The notes: a model not told the origin generated them from the letters alone. A stretch of 64,000 bases of DNA from Kryptolebias marmoratus (GCF_001649575.2 NC_051443.1:20606509-20670508), one strand, 5' to 3'. Positions 1 through 11,639 are shown, counted from the stretch's first letter. Numbers and translations are program-made.

Positions 1-2046
1 GTATGTGGCCCATTCAAAACATGGATCTGTGGATGTGCTGAAACTCAGCAGCTCCAGGTCAAGACCAAAACTTGTACTTGCAGGACAAATTTTAAAGCTG
101 CAGGTATGGATTATTCTTCAAGCAGATGTTCAGTTATGTATTCTAAGAGGACACAAAAATACTAAGTGAGCCTAAATTTTCATTTATTTTTCCATCCTCT
201 TCATCCCAGGGGGAGGATGCAGTCACAGCTTTAGCAGTTGATTGGGTAACCTCCAACCTCTACTGGAGCAGCAAGGTGAAACCTGACATCCATGTTACAT
301 CACCTTCTGATGGCTACACCACCTCACTGCTGCAGAGATCTCTGGTGGTAAAGTTTTAACAAATGTTAACATTGTGGCAAATTAAGATGAGCTTTGTAAA
401 TGACAAACATGCAGTTATTTTTGGCATAGCTTCTACTCTTTTGTATATTTATCAAAACCTTAATTCAAAAGTAGTTTTATGTTTTTTCCCAGGGAATTGC
501 AACCATCGCCCTTCATCCTCCTTCAGGTCGACTTTGCTACACTGCAATGGTAATCACAGGTGCAAAGAGCCAGACAGAGGTCAATTGTGCCTGGATGGAT
601 GGCCGGAACAAAGTCGTGTTGTGGAAAAAGCTGAGCATCCCCATCTCTCTGGTCTTCTCCAATGATGGAACCAGGATCTACTGGGCTGACACGGGTGAGG
701 GGTTGCGAATCTTTATTTTTTTTTTTTAACTATCTTTTCATTTATATAAACCTGAGAAATGTCTCTCCTCAGGTGAAGGAGTGATCAGCTCTATTGGAGT
801 GGATGGATCAGGGTATAAAGAATATAAAACTGGTCCCAATCTGCTTGTCTCCTTCACGTTCATTGAGAACGTCTTCTTTTGGGTCACTCTGGAGAAAGGT
901 GAGGATCAAATATGGCAGCTGAAAGTGATCCCCGGACCCTGTTCACAACCGGTATTTAATTCTGCTCAGAAGAATGGGATTACATTTGGATGCTGCTAAA
1001 TGCAGGCCTAAACAGCCTAAATATGCATGGAGGGCTTTTGGCCACCTGTATCCACATGTTTTTAATAGTCTGAATGCAGTCCTTCCTGAACCTTGATATA
1101 GAACCTCTTACTGAACTGCTGTAACCCCACACAAGCAGCAGAGTTGTTACCTGGACATCTCTGGGCTGAAAATAAAAAAGCTCAGCTGCTGGCTGCTTAA
1201 AGGTGAACTAAGATAAAATGTGGCCACTGTGTGCTGTCAATCACAGAACAGTCTGAACAGTATGATGCTGAATTATATTCAACTTTAAATACATCACAAG
1301 TCACATTTACAGTAAAGCTGTCTTGTATATAAAAGCTATTGGCTATCGGAGCATTGTGGAGCTTTATGGGTTAAAATCTTCAGTCTTTCCTCTGACATGA
1401 GTTAGGTAGCCTAATTAAGCTTATTGGCTCCGAACAATGTTGATGTCAGAATACTATTCAAATGTCTGAATGTACTGCCGTTTTTATAGAAACATCAGCA
1501 AACCTGCTGTCACACTGATTTGTCAGCTTACAGTGTGTCCTGACTGTCTGTACAGAGCAGCTAATTGTCCTCCAATCAAAGACCGGTTTGGGTACACCTT
1601 CAACTGCCAGGTGTGGGCACGCTCAGAGCTGAGTTTCAACTGAATCACCCAAGACTTTTTACCCACTCCTGGCCCACTGTCCCTGGAGTTAAAACCTAAA
1701 CAAATAAACATATTTTGTAACAACACTACCAGCTCAAGACGGCGACCATTATACTTTTCCAGTAACTTACCTGCCAGGGTTTTCAACCTATCGTCTTTCT
1801 ATCCTTCAGCCAGCAGGTGGCAGCACAAACAAAATGTTTGTTTGCAGTTTCTTTTCATCTGGCTTTTTTTCACACACAAAAAACCTTTTGTTTTTGAACT
1901 GTCATTTTGATTCTTGTTTTTTTCTTTTACCTGTGTAGATATAAGGAAGCTGTGGTTCAGTGATGGACTTCAGCCAAAACAATTGTGGTTTCAAACAAAG
2001 ACCAATGTGGTGGAAATAAGATCCTACAACAATGACAGCCAGTCAG
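1..2046 (+). CDS. Exons of the YWTD beta-propeller (LRP-like gene)
   Basis: Five coding exons, 1-103 (cut by the window edge), 210-347, 493-694, 773-898 and 1939-2046. Their phases match: 0, 0, 1, 1, then 1 into the next exon. YWTD-type blade motifs are visible as NLYWSS, RIYWADTG, FFWVTLEKG and LWFSDG, each followed by the usual spacing. Degeneration of the strict YWTD tetrapeptide is normal in terminal blades. The donor of the fourth exon is placed at 898 (AAAG followed by GTGAGG). This joins with AT at 1939 to give Asp and keeps the frame; reading through instead meets a stop at about 999. Confidence 0.85.
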
Positions 2047-4915
2047 GTAGGTACCTGCTGCTTTTTATTTCTGCTGTTCAGTTGTTCACCAACAAGGGTG
2101 AACAGGAAGGAACTGAATAATATGTAATTTCAAATTTTAGGAAATAATTATTTGAGCTCTGTAGAGCAAGAAAATGGGCTGAATTAGATTAACAGTAGAA
2201 CTGGTAGGCTAAAAAGATTGAAAGTTTTGGAATCTAAAGGATTTCAAATAAACTTTTGATGAGATGGATAAACTCCAGACCAGGATTTGAATTGGAAAGT
2301 GGAAGAAATTAAAACAAAATGTCAAAATCACCAAAAAAGGAGCATTTTCAATCCTAAACGGAATAGGACGACGGGTAAATATTCTTTATGCAATAAATAG
2401 CTGGTCTTTGAGTGCAGACTAGAGTATTTTTGACATTTTAGGCTGCTCATGAGTTTTAAAATGGTTAGTTTCATGCATACAAAGACAGATTTCTGAACCT
2501 TTTTCTTCAGGAAGTGGGACACTTGTTTATAGATTAGTTCATATCTGTAAAATGATATAATTGCATCATACAAAATGCAGGTTTTATGTAGCTGTGTTGT
2601 AAGCATCTTACAAGACCTTTTAGACATGCAGGTATCAGATGGAGTCTGAGTTTGTTTTACTCTGGCTGCTAAAGTTGTGCCTTGTCATCACTGAATTCTA
2701 CTTTGGATAATGCATTAACTCCTGCCCAGGTTTGTAATGTTAACAAACAGGCTTGCTTCGCACTTTTGGCTCAGTTTGCACAGCAGAAGCAAGCCAGACC
2801 AGTCTGTTAGTCACAACACAGGAATCACACCATATGCATCGCAAACTTTTGTTTTTTTTTCTCTCTTCCCCCTCGGTGAAGGAAACTGAAGCTTGTAATC
2901 TGACACTGCAGCCAGAATAAAAGTTTATTTAGGCTCAGCTGGAGTTGAATACACGCAGCGTGGTGTGATACCTGCAGGCTGAGATCCCAGTTTGTCCTGC
3001 AGTAGGAGAGGGCACTGACAGATGGAGCTCAAACACCAACCAAACACCCTTTAGTTACACAATCAAACACTGTCCAAGCATTCATGTAGAGGAATTTAAG
3101 TGTCCATTGTGTTCATGCCATTGTATGGAAACTTATGGATAAAATGAGTAGACTGTATTGTGATCCTGAGAATCTTTGATTTGATAAATACTGCATTGAG
3201 GCTTTGTACACAAGGGAATCGGTAAGGTAAAGGTGAAATTCTCAAAATTGTGACCATCTGATCTCTACATCATTACTGTTTGACATGATCAACAGCATGT
3301 GTAAACAAAAAGAGGAACAAAATTACAAACTGAAGATTGTGATACTTTGTTTGAGATTTGAATATTTTTGCAACTTATTGCAAATGATCTTTAAGGAAAG
3401 AAAAGTGTTTGGTTAGCTTTAAAAAAAAACCTCCATATTAAGTAGTTACAGCATTTCTATGTTGAGGTCAAACACTAAAATAAACTATAATAAATATTGT
3501 TGGTATACATTGATAATTAAATACACCACCTGCGCATCATCACCACCGGTGTCCTCCGATGAAAATGTTTCGAAACCTAAAAGCTTTGCTTGTCTGCTTA
3601 TTTTTCCTCCAGGAATCAACAGCTGCTCCCCAAAAAATGGTGAATGTGCCCATCTGTGCCTGCCGTATCCTGGAGGTCATACCTGTAAATGTGGGCGGGG
3701 CTTTTACAGCGCCAATGGCACTTTCTGCAACCCACTTCCTTCCTGCCCAACTGGAGAGGAATCCTGCTTTGATGGCAGTGAGTGTGTCAGCAGCAACAAG
3801 TTCTGTGACGGTCGTGTGGACTGTCCGGACCAGTCGGATGAGCAGGACTGTAAGTTTTCAATCAAATGGCCCAAAATCTTAGTTTTTCACTTTAAACGCA
3901 GATCATTTAATATCACAACTTTGTAACAAACTGCATCTGTAAGGTATGAAAATGATTATATCATGGGGGGTAAAAATGTCAATCTTTAAAAATTTGAATC
4001 ACTCCATTTAATTAATCAAGAGTATAAATTTAAGAAATTTTAATTTTAATGCTTAACATAATCTCTAACATTTTTCTTTTTTCTTCAGGTCCAAATCTTG
4101 ATTCAGCCTCATCAAGGACCAAAATAAGCGACGACCAATCCTCGCAGTCTTTCTCCCTCCATCCAGACACCCAGAACTCTGTTCTGTCTGATAAAGACTC
4201 TGATTCCTGTAATCTCAAACACTGCAATGGCCACGGCAGCTGCATCACTGACGGCAAAGCCACTCGCTGTCGGTGTCTGCCCGGCTACAAAGGAGAGTTC
4301 TGTGAGGAGCAAAGCAGACGGAGCCACCCTGCTGTCATCATGGTGGCTTTCTGTCTCGTCGCTGCAGTGATAGTGGCTGTTTTTGTTTTCTCTAAAAGGT
4401 ACTGACTGTTTTCTCTTGGGCTTTACTCTGAAAACAAATGGCAGCCAGGTAATTCTAGTGTTGTTGTTTTGTTGCTTGCTCACTTTATTCATTTGTACCT
4501 GTTGTAGTGTTTTAAACGGATTTCTATCAGCTAATTATCCTTATTAAATTATGAACCTGCAGCATTTCAGAGCTAAGAAAAACAAAAAAAAAAATGCTCA
4601 AAGCTTGTTAAATATATTGACAATAATAATGTGACTTTATTTGAACAGGAAAGGATGGAAGTACTTCAGCAGGTCTGCAGAAAAAGAAACTCTAATGGAT
4701 CACATGGTTCTGCCTGAACAAGATTCTGACTCTGAGGTAATAGGATTGATCATTTCAGAAGATTTTTGTAATAGCTTAAGTAAAAGATTCTTGTCTAAAT
4801 GGCATATGAAATATTTGTGCTTTAAGGATTTTTTTTTTTTCTCTTGCAGGAGCTGGAGTCCCCAGTAGATGTAAAGAACCCCCTGCAGCCATTAAAATCA
4901 GTGCAGCTTGAATAA
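1..4915 (+). CDS. LDL receptor-related single-pass membrane protein, 3' part (lrp13-like?)
   Basis: Nine exons join in frame with good GT/AG junctions: 1-103, 210-347, 493-694, 773-898, 1939-2046, 3613-3849, 4089-4398, 4649-4736 and 4850-4915 (stop TAA 4913-4915). The product reads, in order, the last blades of a YWTD beta-propeller, an EGF module, one LDLa module, a Ser/Thr/Asp-rich linker, a second EGF module, a transmembrane helix and a tail of about 52 residues. Such proteins are endocytic receptors for lipoproteins and other ligands. The 5' end (signal peptide, ligand-binding repeats) lies left of the window. The order propeller-EGF-LDLa-EGF-TM is not that of LDLR, VLDLR or LRP5/6, and no NPxY motif is present. 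The teleost oocyte receptor Lrp13 is a candidate, but I cannot confirm this from memory. The LRP-family call is secure; the specific name is not. Confidence 0.85.
1810..1825 (+). promoter_or_regulatory. CTCF-like motif in an intron
   Basis: The stretch CCAGCAGGTGGCAGCA fits the CTCF core consensus (CCASYAGRKGGCRS) at essentially every position. It lies in the intron between the fourth and fifth propeller exons of the LRP-like gene. Motif match only; occupancy is inferred. Confidence 0.5.
3613..3849 (+). CDS. EGF-like plus LDLa exon (LRP-like gene)
   Basis: One 237-nt exon, phase 1 at both ends. The first half is a six-cysteine EGF module of the kind that follows a propeller (CSPKNGECAHLC, then CKCGRGF, then C). 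The second half is a complete LDL-receptor class A repeat starting at CPTGEESC and ending in CPDQSDEQDC. The calcium-binding DxxDxSDE pattern is intact, so the module should fold. The last Cys codon is split across the next intron. Confidence 0.9.
4089..4398 (+). CDS. Linker, second EGF-like module and transmembrane exon (LRP-like gene)
   Basis: This 310-nt exon starts with the second base of a split Cys codon and ends in phase 2. It encodes a polar Ser/Asp-rich linker of about 40 residues. A compact EGF module follows, from CNLKHCNGHGSC to CRCLPGYKGEFC, and then a hydrophobic helix (VIMVAFCLVAAVIVAVFVF) stopped by SKR. The basic stop-transfer residues put the C terminus in the cytosol. Reading past the donor gives only Tyr-stop, which supports splicing at 4398. 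Confidence 0.88.
4649..4915 (+). CDS. Cytoplasmic tail exons and stop (LRP-like gene)
   Basis: Two short exons, 4649-4736 and 4850-4915, give a tail that begins RKGWKYFSRS and ends LKSVQLE. It holds an acidic serine stretch (EQDSDSEELES), which could be a casein kinase 2 or acidic-cluster sorting signal, and EKETLM, which loosely fits an acidic dileucine signal. There is no NPxY or YxxPhi motif of the classical LDLR type. The final stop overlaps an AATAAA. Confidence 0.8.
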
Positions 4916-5086
4916 AAATGACAAATTCTCATGCATTAAAGTTGTTTTGTAATGTTGGTTTTACGTCAACTAAAATTAACCCAAATGCCATAATCATTTT
5001 ACTTGCCATGAATGCCTAAATGTTGTATTTTTAATAAAAATCACGTGAGCCAAAAGGACTCAATGTTTTGACGTGTGGTAAATAAA
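4911..5086 (+). terminator. 3' UTR with poly(A) signals of the LRP-like gene
   Basis: AATAAA hexamers occur at 4911-4916 (overlapping the stop codon), 5033-5038 and 5081-5086. The latter two are at sensible distances for cleavage. No further exon was recognised before a dispersed repeat begins at about 5130, so the transcript probably ends here. Confidence 0.6.
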
Positions 5087-5129
5087 TCCATCAGCACTAA
5101 GAAATCTGCACCCTTTTTCACATCAGGCC

Positions 5130-5500
5130 GGTTCAATTTATTTTTATTTTTTTTTTAAGCACCAATTCACAAGTCCTCTTAAGGAAGTTAAAAATTTAAG
5201 TCTAAATCTGACTGAGATCAGTCAATTCATTCCTATCATAATACAACAATTTAACATGCAATGCTCTACGAAATGCCAATTAGTAAGTTATATAAGGAAG
5301 ATGGCAGACTGTCAAATCATCAGTTTGAATCAATCCCCCATCCTGAGCAGCACACTGGCAACTGTGGGGGGAAAATGACTCCCTTTCAACAGGAAGAGGC
5401 ATCTGGCAGAACCAGGTTCAGGGCAAGCAGCCATCTGACTCTGTTGGCTGTGGCTTGAAAGGACAGGAAGGAGATGGTGGCATTTGGTCCAAGGTGTAGT
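5130..5500 (+). repeat. Teleost-type dispersed repeat, copy 1
   Basis: It opens with an AATTTATTT-rich segment and CCAATTCACAA, and ends with a block running from CCCATCCTGAGCA through CAACAGGAAGAGGC to CTTGAAAGGACAGGA. The same modules in the same order recur at about 34480-34850 in this window, so it is an interspersed repeat. I recall this block from many percomorph fish genomes but cannot name the family with certainty. Confidence 0.7.
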
Positions 5501-8500
5501 TTCTTTTGGAATAAAAATAAAATTAATGGCAGCAGTCATTGTAAATGCAAACATGGAGTGTAGAGAGTAAAGACAAAAGCAGAGTGAGGAAATGTCCAAC
5601 AATCTAAGGCAATAGTGATAGCTCATAAGACATGCTTGTAATCTAAGTAACTGATAAGATTTATTAGGTTTTATAAGTAAATATAACAGTTCCATCAGCA
5701 TAACATCTGGATTAAAAACTCTTGGCTTGTAGGAAATATTTTTAAGAATTATTAAAAAGCCTTGACTCAAAAGTTCACTTAACAATTTGGCATACTCTAA
5801 GTCTACAGTTGTATTTTTCACAATTAGAATTGCAGCAGAAACTTTCACATAGTAGCTGCTATTGTCTGAACATACTCGTGTGACATTTTTAATACATTTG
5901 TGTATATCTCACTAATTTGGCTGTAGTGACAGTCTGTATACTTATGTCTAAGCTTTTTAAAAAGTGTTAGCAGTTCATCTGTTTTCTGTCAGTGAATATT
6001 TTAGATGTCCATCTGTTTAATGAAATTTGGTCCAAACGCTCCAACTTCTGTTTGTGTTCATTATGTCACAAACTCATTGTGTCACAATGATTCCTCTTCT
6101 GTTTTCTGGTTCATATTTATCATAGGCAAATTTCCTTGTACAAGTACCTGTCTGTTAGAAAGACAATAGACAGTATCGCTTTTAATCACTAAATGCAACA
6201 TGAAAGCACCAAAGGAGATCACCTGATTGAGCTGGCATCACGGCAGTGCAATGTAGCAAAGCAGGAACAAACTGCTGTATCATATTTTTGTTTCTGCCCT
6301 AAAGAAACTCATGTCAATGTGTTCATCTGCTGGTACGTTAATTAGTAGGTGTTTATACTTGGCAAAGTTGGTGGATTCCTACTAACCTAAAGATGATCAA
6401 CACACAACAATTTCTGAAAGCTGCAAATAGAAACAGAAAATATTCATGTGACTTATTTATTAAATCAAAAGTATTCAAAATTCAAGAACTGCACCACCAA
6501 AATACTTTTTAAGCATTTTCTTTCTGCTCTTCTAATAGAACATACCCTATGAAAGTAAAATGACCGAAGTCTCAAGTTTGTTCAAGACATTTTGACTGTT
6601 AAGTCTTTCCCTAAAATGAAAACCAGTTTTTGAAGCACAGAAGTAGTCTGTGAGCATTTACTAAGCCTCAACAATCAATAAGTGCCCTTAATCCATGGGG
6701 CTCCACCTCATACAGAAGCCTGGAAAAGCAAACATGCAGTCTAAAACATTTCTTTCAACCTGATGATTATTTGTGGCTCAGTCCTTCAATTTTGAAAAGT
6801 TACAACAATTTCCAACAAATATGATATAATCATCATCCAACATTAATTAGGCCAAGTTGTGAAAAAAAAAAAACTTTAGTTCTAATGAAAAATTAATTGA
6901 ATTGTCTTAAAAGACTAAAGTGAAGGCTGTATTCAGCTGACATTGGGCAACAAATTCAAGTTCTTAAAAAACTAATAAAAGAACTTTATGGGAAATACTT
7001 GAAGGCTTAGCTTAACATGCAATAAAAATATTGGCCTGGTTTTCCCAAACTGTTTCTGAAAACATGTTAAATTAACGTGTGACATGATTTGTAACACGTT
7101 TCACACTTTTCCCATGTGAACTCGGAACAAAAACGGCATTAACTTTAAATACACTATATAAATCACATATTTCACATGTGAAAACATGTTAAATTAACAC
7201 TTGTAACATGTTTTGCACATATCTTCCATGCGATTTTGGAACATTTTCAAAAGGTCACATAATTTTTCACATGCAATCACATGTGGAAAAACATGGTTAA
7301 TCCATGTGTTTATTTTGTAAGGGTTTATATATCAGCTTCTATAAGTCTGCAGACGCACATACCAATGTGTTTATTCTGTTAGAGGTATTTGTTGCACAAG
7401 GAGCAGCAGTTACTTCGCCTTTAATGAGAACCACCTGTTCCAGGGGAGAAACTCACCAGCAAGGCACATGGAGAAGCCACATCAAAACCTTATTCTCAGC
7501 ATTAACTTCTGTTTATCTGGACACTTGTTTAGTGGTGTTACTCAGATGTTTAGTTTGTTTTTTACCCTGGAACAGAGCCAAAGTAGCTTTTATGTTTGGA
7601 GATAACTTGATATGGGTGCTGCTTGAGCTACATGTTTACTGAGACTGGTGTCGATTTTCTCATCAAACTTAGCAAGAAAGGAACCAAGGTTGGTACTTCA
7701 AAGTCTTTAAAATGACTTACACTTTATTTGTGGGAACCTTTCATTTGGAAAATCTTGAATTGGTTGAACAGTTGATGGGCTTGAAGGCTTTATTAGTTGT
7801 TTTATGTCTAATTATACTGGTGGTAATCTAACTTTTATTTTGTGTGATTGTACTGTCGTCCAAACACATGTATTTCCATTATGCCTGCTTGTTTTTGCTC
7901 AAGTTGCAAGTAAATGTGCCGGTATACAATATGATTTAGGCTTTCTTTCCACAAGTATTACTTTACAACTCAGCCTTTTTTGTTAGATTATACCTATCAC
8001 TTCTTAAAAAAATAAAAATAAATAAACTTTCAGTCATGAAACAGTATTTACTGTAGGTATGCAATGTTGTACAGTTAATAATTTAACAGGGGGTTTGCAG
8101 GCTAGAATAAATATTTGGGCCCTGCAGTCTGATCAAGTCTTCAGTGAGGTCACCTCTGAGCTTCATACCCTATAGGACATTATGATTAAACACCTGGAAA
8201 TATTCTACTCTTTGCACCTTGTAGATATCAGAGTTCCTCTCTTGCCAAAACAAAAGTTAACAAAAAAAATTACATTATACAAAAAATTACAAAAATGTAA
8301 AAACTACATTATGCACTCATTGTAAAAGAAGATTGTTTTGATGCAAAGCAAGATTACAGCCTTCGTTTCTTTTGTAAAATTTATTTTCTGCTTTTACTTC
8401 TAGCTTAGAGTATTCCTTTTGGCTCAGAAGTGCTGAAGGCTTTTATATGATGTGACTGTTTCCAATTATGTTGCAGTGTTTTGTGACCCTCCACAAAATA

Positions 8501-9371
8501 GGATAAAATGATCCAAGTTTCTCAAGGGATGTGGGGTTAAAAACAGAAAAAAGGTTATGAACCGGTCCTTGTCTGACCAAAGGAGACACAGTTGCTGCTG
8601 AAACTTTGAGCATCCTTGTTGCAATAACCACAGGGTAATAACTGTGATTTGTGCTGGCTAATTTGTGTTTGGACTTCATCAATGAGCACTTACAGTAGAA
8701 AGCAACATGTATGTAACTGTAAAACATGCAGGAAAGGGAGAAAACAACATTGAAAACAATGAGTGGGTAAATGGGTTTTATGTGTTTGACATTTGACATT
8801 TAAACCCAGTTCTATTTAAATTTTGTTGCTATGTTTTGTATGGCATAATGCCTTTCTGGAGTTGCACAATGAATATTTCAATGTGTGTGCACAGACATGT
8901 CAGGTTTGTCATGGATTGCCTGGTGAGCCTTGCTCCGACTTGCCTGCTCCTCCCACTGCCTCCTAATCTCCCAAACACACCTATAGTGCTGTTTTTCAGC
9001 TAAATTAAATATTTAATTGTTTCTCGTTTGTCTTGTAAATTCAGCACCAAACCTTTTAATAAAATTGCATCAGCAGTGCCACACATAATGTATTCTTCTC
9101 AGCGATTCTCCAGAGTTGTATTTTGTGAGTCAACAAATAACCGAATCATATGATGAGGCGGCGTTAACCTTGTGAAATATCAAAGAAATTACTACAACCC
9201 TGTCAGGGATATTTATTGAGTGCAGGAGTGTTCGTGTGTGTGTGAGACTGCTCACGTAAAGATAAAAGAGAGGGAGGAGGTGACTTTAGGTGCTTGTTTG
9301 CGAGGGGAAAAAAAACAGGCAGGTATTCACAGGTTTCAGTTTTCTTCCTCTTCTCTCCTCCCTTTTTGCAG
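5500..9371. other. Intergenic, no gene recognised
   Basis: AT-rich DNA with no open stretch having good splice signals or recognisable protein similarity. Short open frames at 7304-7642 and, on the minus strand, 8443-8799 have no family signature. The only structure seen is a diverged tandem duplication at 7062-7300. Confidence 0.6.
7062..7300. repeat. Diverged tandem duplication, unit about 122 bp
   Basis: ACATGTTAAATTAAC occurs at 7062 and again at 7184. It is followed each time by related text (GTAACA, CACTTTTCCCATG or CACATATCTTCCATG, TTTCACATG). A third, shorter piece starts near 7290 (AACATGGTTAATCCATG). The units are AT-rich and dominated by CATGTG/CACATG words, so much of this is self-complementary. 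Confidence 0.55.
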
Positions 9372-9487
9372 ATTCCCACACTGAAAGAAGAACTTGAAAG
9401 GTCTAGAATCTTTACAGCAGACGACCCTTCAACAGTAATCAAAGCTCCAGCTCGTGTAGTTCTGTTCGTCTTGGGTTCTTTCCGTCT
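9372..9487 (+). CDS. Candidate upstream coding exon
   Basis: A pyrimidine-rich acceptor (CTCCTCCCTTTTTGCAG) opens 116 nt with no stop, ending at a strong donor (CGTCT then GTGAGTAT). It reads IPTLKEELERSRIF...VVLFVLGSFRL, which I do not recognise. It starts in phase 0 and ends in phase 2. Joining the EGF exon in frame needs the AG at 10640-10641; the better-looking acceptors at 10593-10595 and 10631 give other phases. It may belong to another transcript or be a chance exon. Confidence 0.4.
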
Positions 9488-11612
9488 GTGAGTATATATA
9501 TGATTTGATTTACTTGTGACATGTTGCTGTGGTGTCTCGTGTGTCGACTGCTTTGAAGCAGGAGCTCAACCCGAGCTGACAAGTAGAACAATGTCTTTAA
9601 CGACACATTTTCACTGAAAAAATCCTTTTTATGTTTCAAGTGATTGAATCACAGACTGCATTTTCACTGAATTATAGTTGTTTCAACACTCTTTTTCGCA
9701 GTTTAGATTGTGTGTTAAACAGCATGAATCCAATTGGGCACACTACTGTTGACCTCATTTACGACTCAAAAGTTCACAAAACGATTCTTGATTTTTTTGC
9801 CATTTTATAAATCTGTTTATGCCTTTTTTAATTTCTGTAACACAAGTGTTGTGAAGGTCAAGCTGTTAAGCTTCCTCAGTCATTTGTATGTGATGATTTA
9901 AAAGTAAAATATGTTTAAGGGTAGGGCACCACATGGTCTGACAAGATACTTAGAATTCTCTTTTTTTTTCTCAGGATATCCCATGCAAAACAGATTTAGT
10001 TGCACTGCTTACATTTTTCAGGAATATTAAAATATTTTTGCTTTGATATTGTATGGCTAACAGGAATTATGGTTTGTGAAATATGAACCATTTTGTAGTT
10101 TAAAAAGATTAAAAACATTAACTTTAAATAGAGTAAATTAATACATTTTCCCATTAAACACTGGCCCAGTTGTAATCTGATCAGATCTCACTACTTTTGT
10201 TTTAGCTGTTACTTGTTCAAACATGACTACAAGTTCCTGTAAGGTGGATGCAACCAGATACGAGACCTTTGCAAAGTGCTCAGACTGACAACATAGACAT
10301 ATTTTTAACAGATTTTTTTTGTTAATACCATGTTTGTCAGAGTTCAGTTGTTCATCAATGAAAGGTTATGAAGTTTCAAGCAAGTTTCACTCTGATCTAT
10401 CAAGTTTGTAATAAAACGTTATTTACGATAATACAAAATAGAAATGACCTAATCCACCCTCAGGATATCTGGTTCACTTGTTTCTTCTTTCTCATGTTTC
10501 TTTCTTGTGTTTTAGGGTGTGTCTTTTCTTACGAATTCATCTTCCTTGTTTCTCTTTTATTCCACTTTTCACTCCTCCCCCACTAAGCATTTAGTATTTT
10601 TGTTCTGCGATGGAAACGTCTGTTCTGCCAGTACAACCAAGAGGCATCGACTACAGCCTGCCCACCTGCCACGACACTCAGTGCAACAGCCATGGTGATT
10701 GTGTGCCTTCCCTAGAGGGCGGCGCCACTTATGTGTGCGACTGTGATCTGGGCTACACGGGAGATTCCTGCAACGACACGGTCAATGGGGCACTAAGTTT
10801 ACCGCTGACCATCAGCGTGTTGGTGGTCATCATCGGGCTGGTGATCCTCGCTTTTGTCATCGCTAAACTGCGGCAGAGACAAAAGAAGAATCAGAGGTAC
10901 GTAGAGATCCCAGAAGTATAACGTGTTAAACAAAACTCTATGAAAGAAGCTGCAGAAAAAGAGGATGGATGGATTATTGTGGGTGTGATTTTTGATAAAT
11001 GTAGTGTTCAGGAATGACACTTTTTTCTTTTCTTATAAGAAGTCATTACATGCTAACAATTTTTAAGAATGTTTTTTTCTACTGACACCGTTGACAGAAT
11101 TTTGTAAGAGGGATTGCGTCTTTCAGCCTTGTTTATGAAGAATTGTCACATTTAGTAACTATAGATCATGAACTGAAGCCTTAATCTTGAGCTACAAACT
11201 TCTTTCAGGTTCAGCGCCTGAATTTGAGCTCATTTGAACTCAAACAGTGGTATTTCAATCCAAGTTGTTTCTTTCCAAACAAAGTAATCTTGAATTATAT
11301 ACATTTGAGTTTCCCATGACGACTAGAGGAAAACAAAATTGTGTTTTATGAGAGAAATCGCTCCTTTTTTTTATTAAATCTGCTAAAGAAAGAGAGGATG
11401 GTCATCAGTGGTATTGCACTCAAAAGAAACTTCTCATTGGCTTCATGTTTCAGACTATCATGTCCATTTTTTTAATACAGTGACTTTGATTTCATCCAGC
11501 TGGTGCAGCATAAAATCTAAAACAGTGAGATATACACACAAACAATGTATTTTTGTGTTTTGTCAACAGAAGAAACCTGGCTGCCAAACATGGCTACAAC
11601 ATTGCTGTTTAA
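9372..11612 (+). CDS. Small EGF-like single-pass membrane protein (3' exons; 5' structure uncertain)
   Basis: The secure part is the exon ending at 10896 (AG then GTACGT), which joins 11570-11612 to finish in RRNLAAKHGYNIAV-stop. It encodes an EGF module with cysteines spaced C-x4-C-x5-C-x11-C-x1-C-x8-C, then a transmembrane helix and a basic stop-transfer (KLRQRQKKNQRR). So the EGF faces outside and a tail of about 25 residues faces inside. An upstream exon at 9372-9487 has fine splice sites but joins in frame only through a weak acceptor at 10641. Translation could instead start at ATG 10610 (GCG-ATG-G context), but no signal peptide follows. The EGF start (PTCHDTQCNSHGDC) resembles the last EGF of the upstream LRP-like gene (DSCNLKHCNGHGSC), so a tandem relative or gene remnant is possible. 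No gene name is assigned. Confidence 0.6.
10610..10896 (+). CDS. EGF plus transmembrane exon
   Basis: Numbered from the ATG at 10610, cysteines fall at residues 20, 25, 31, 43, 45 and 54, the full set for an EGF fold (GYTGDSC at the end). An N-glycosylation site NDT follows, then a helix at about residues 61-85 (SLPLTISVLVVIIGLVILAF). The open frame would continue 8 codons past the donor to a stop at 10921, giving an alternative end YVEIPEV if the intron is retained. Base composition is clearly richer in G+C than the flanks, as expected for coding sequence. Confidence 0.75.
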
Positions 11613-11639
11613 AGAGGGCAGATCTCAAACACATCTGAG
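11570..11639 (+). CDS. Terminal coding exon with start of 3' UTR
   Basis: The acceptor TTTTGTCAACAG opens an exon in which AG from 10895-10896 plus A makes Arg. The exon then reads RNLAAKHGYNIAV and stops at TAA 11610-11612. The exon itself appears to end at 11639 (CTGAG then GTAAGC). The junction would lie only 27 nt after the stop, too close to trigger nonsense-mediated decay under the usual 50-nt rule. The next acceptor fitting this donor is at 12429 (TTTCCTGTCCAG). Confidence 0.55.

Noticed and set aside
5330..5848. 172-codon minus-strand frame
   Set aside because: Overlaps a dispersed repeat and has no recognised similarity or splice context.
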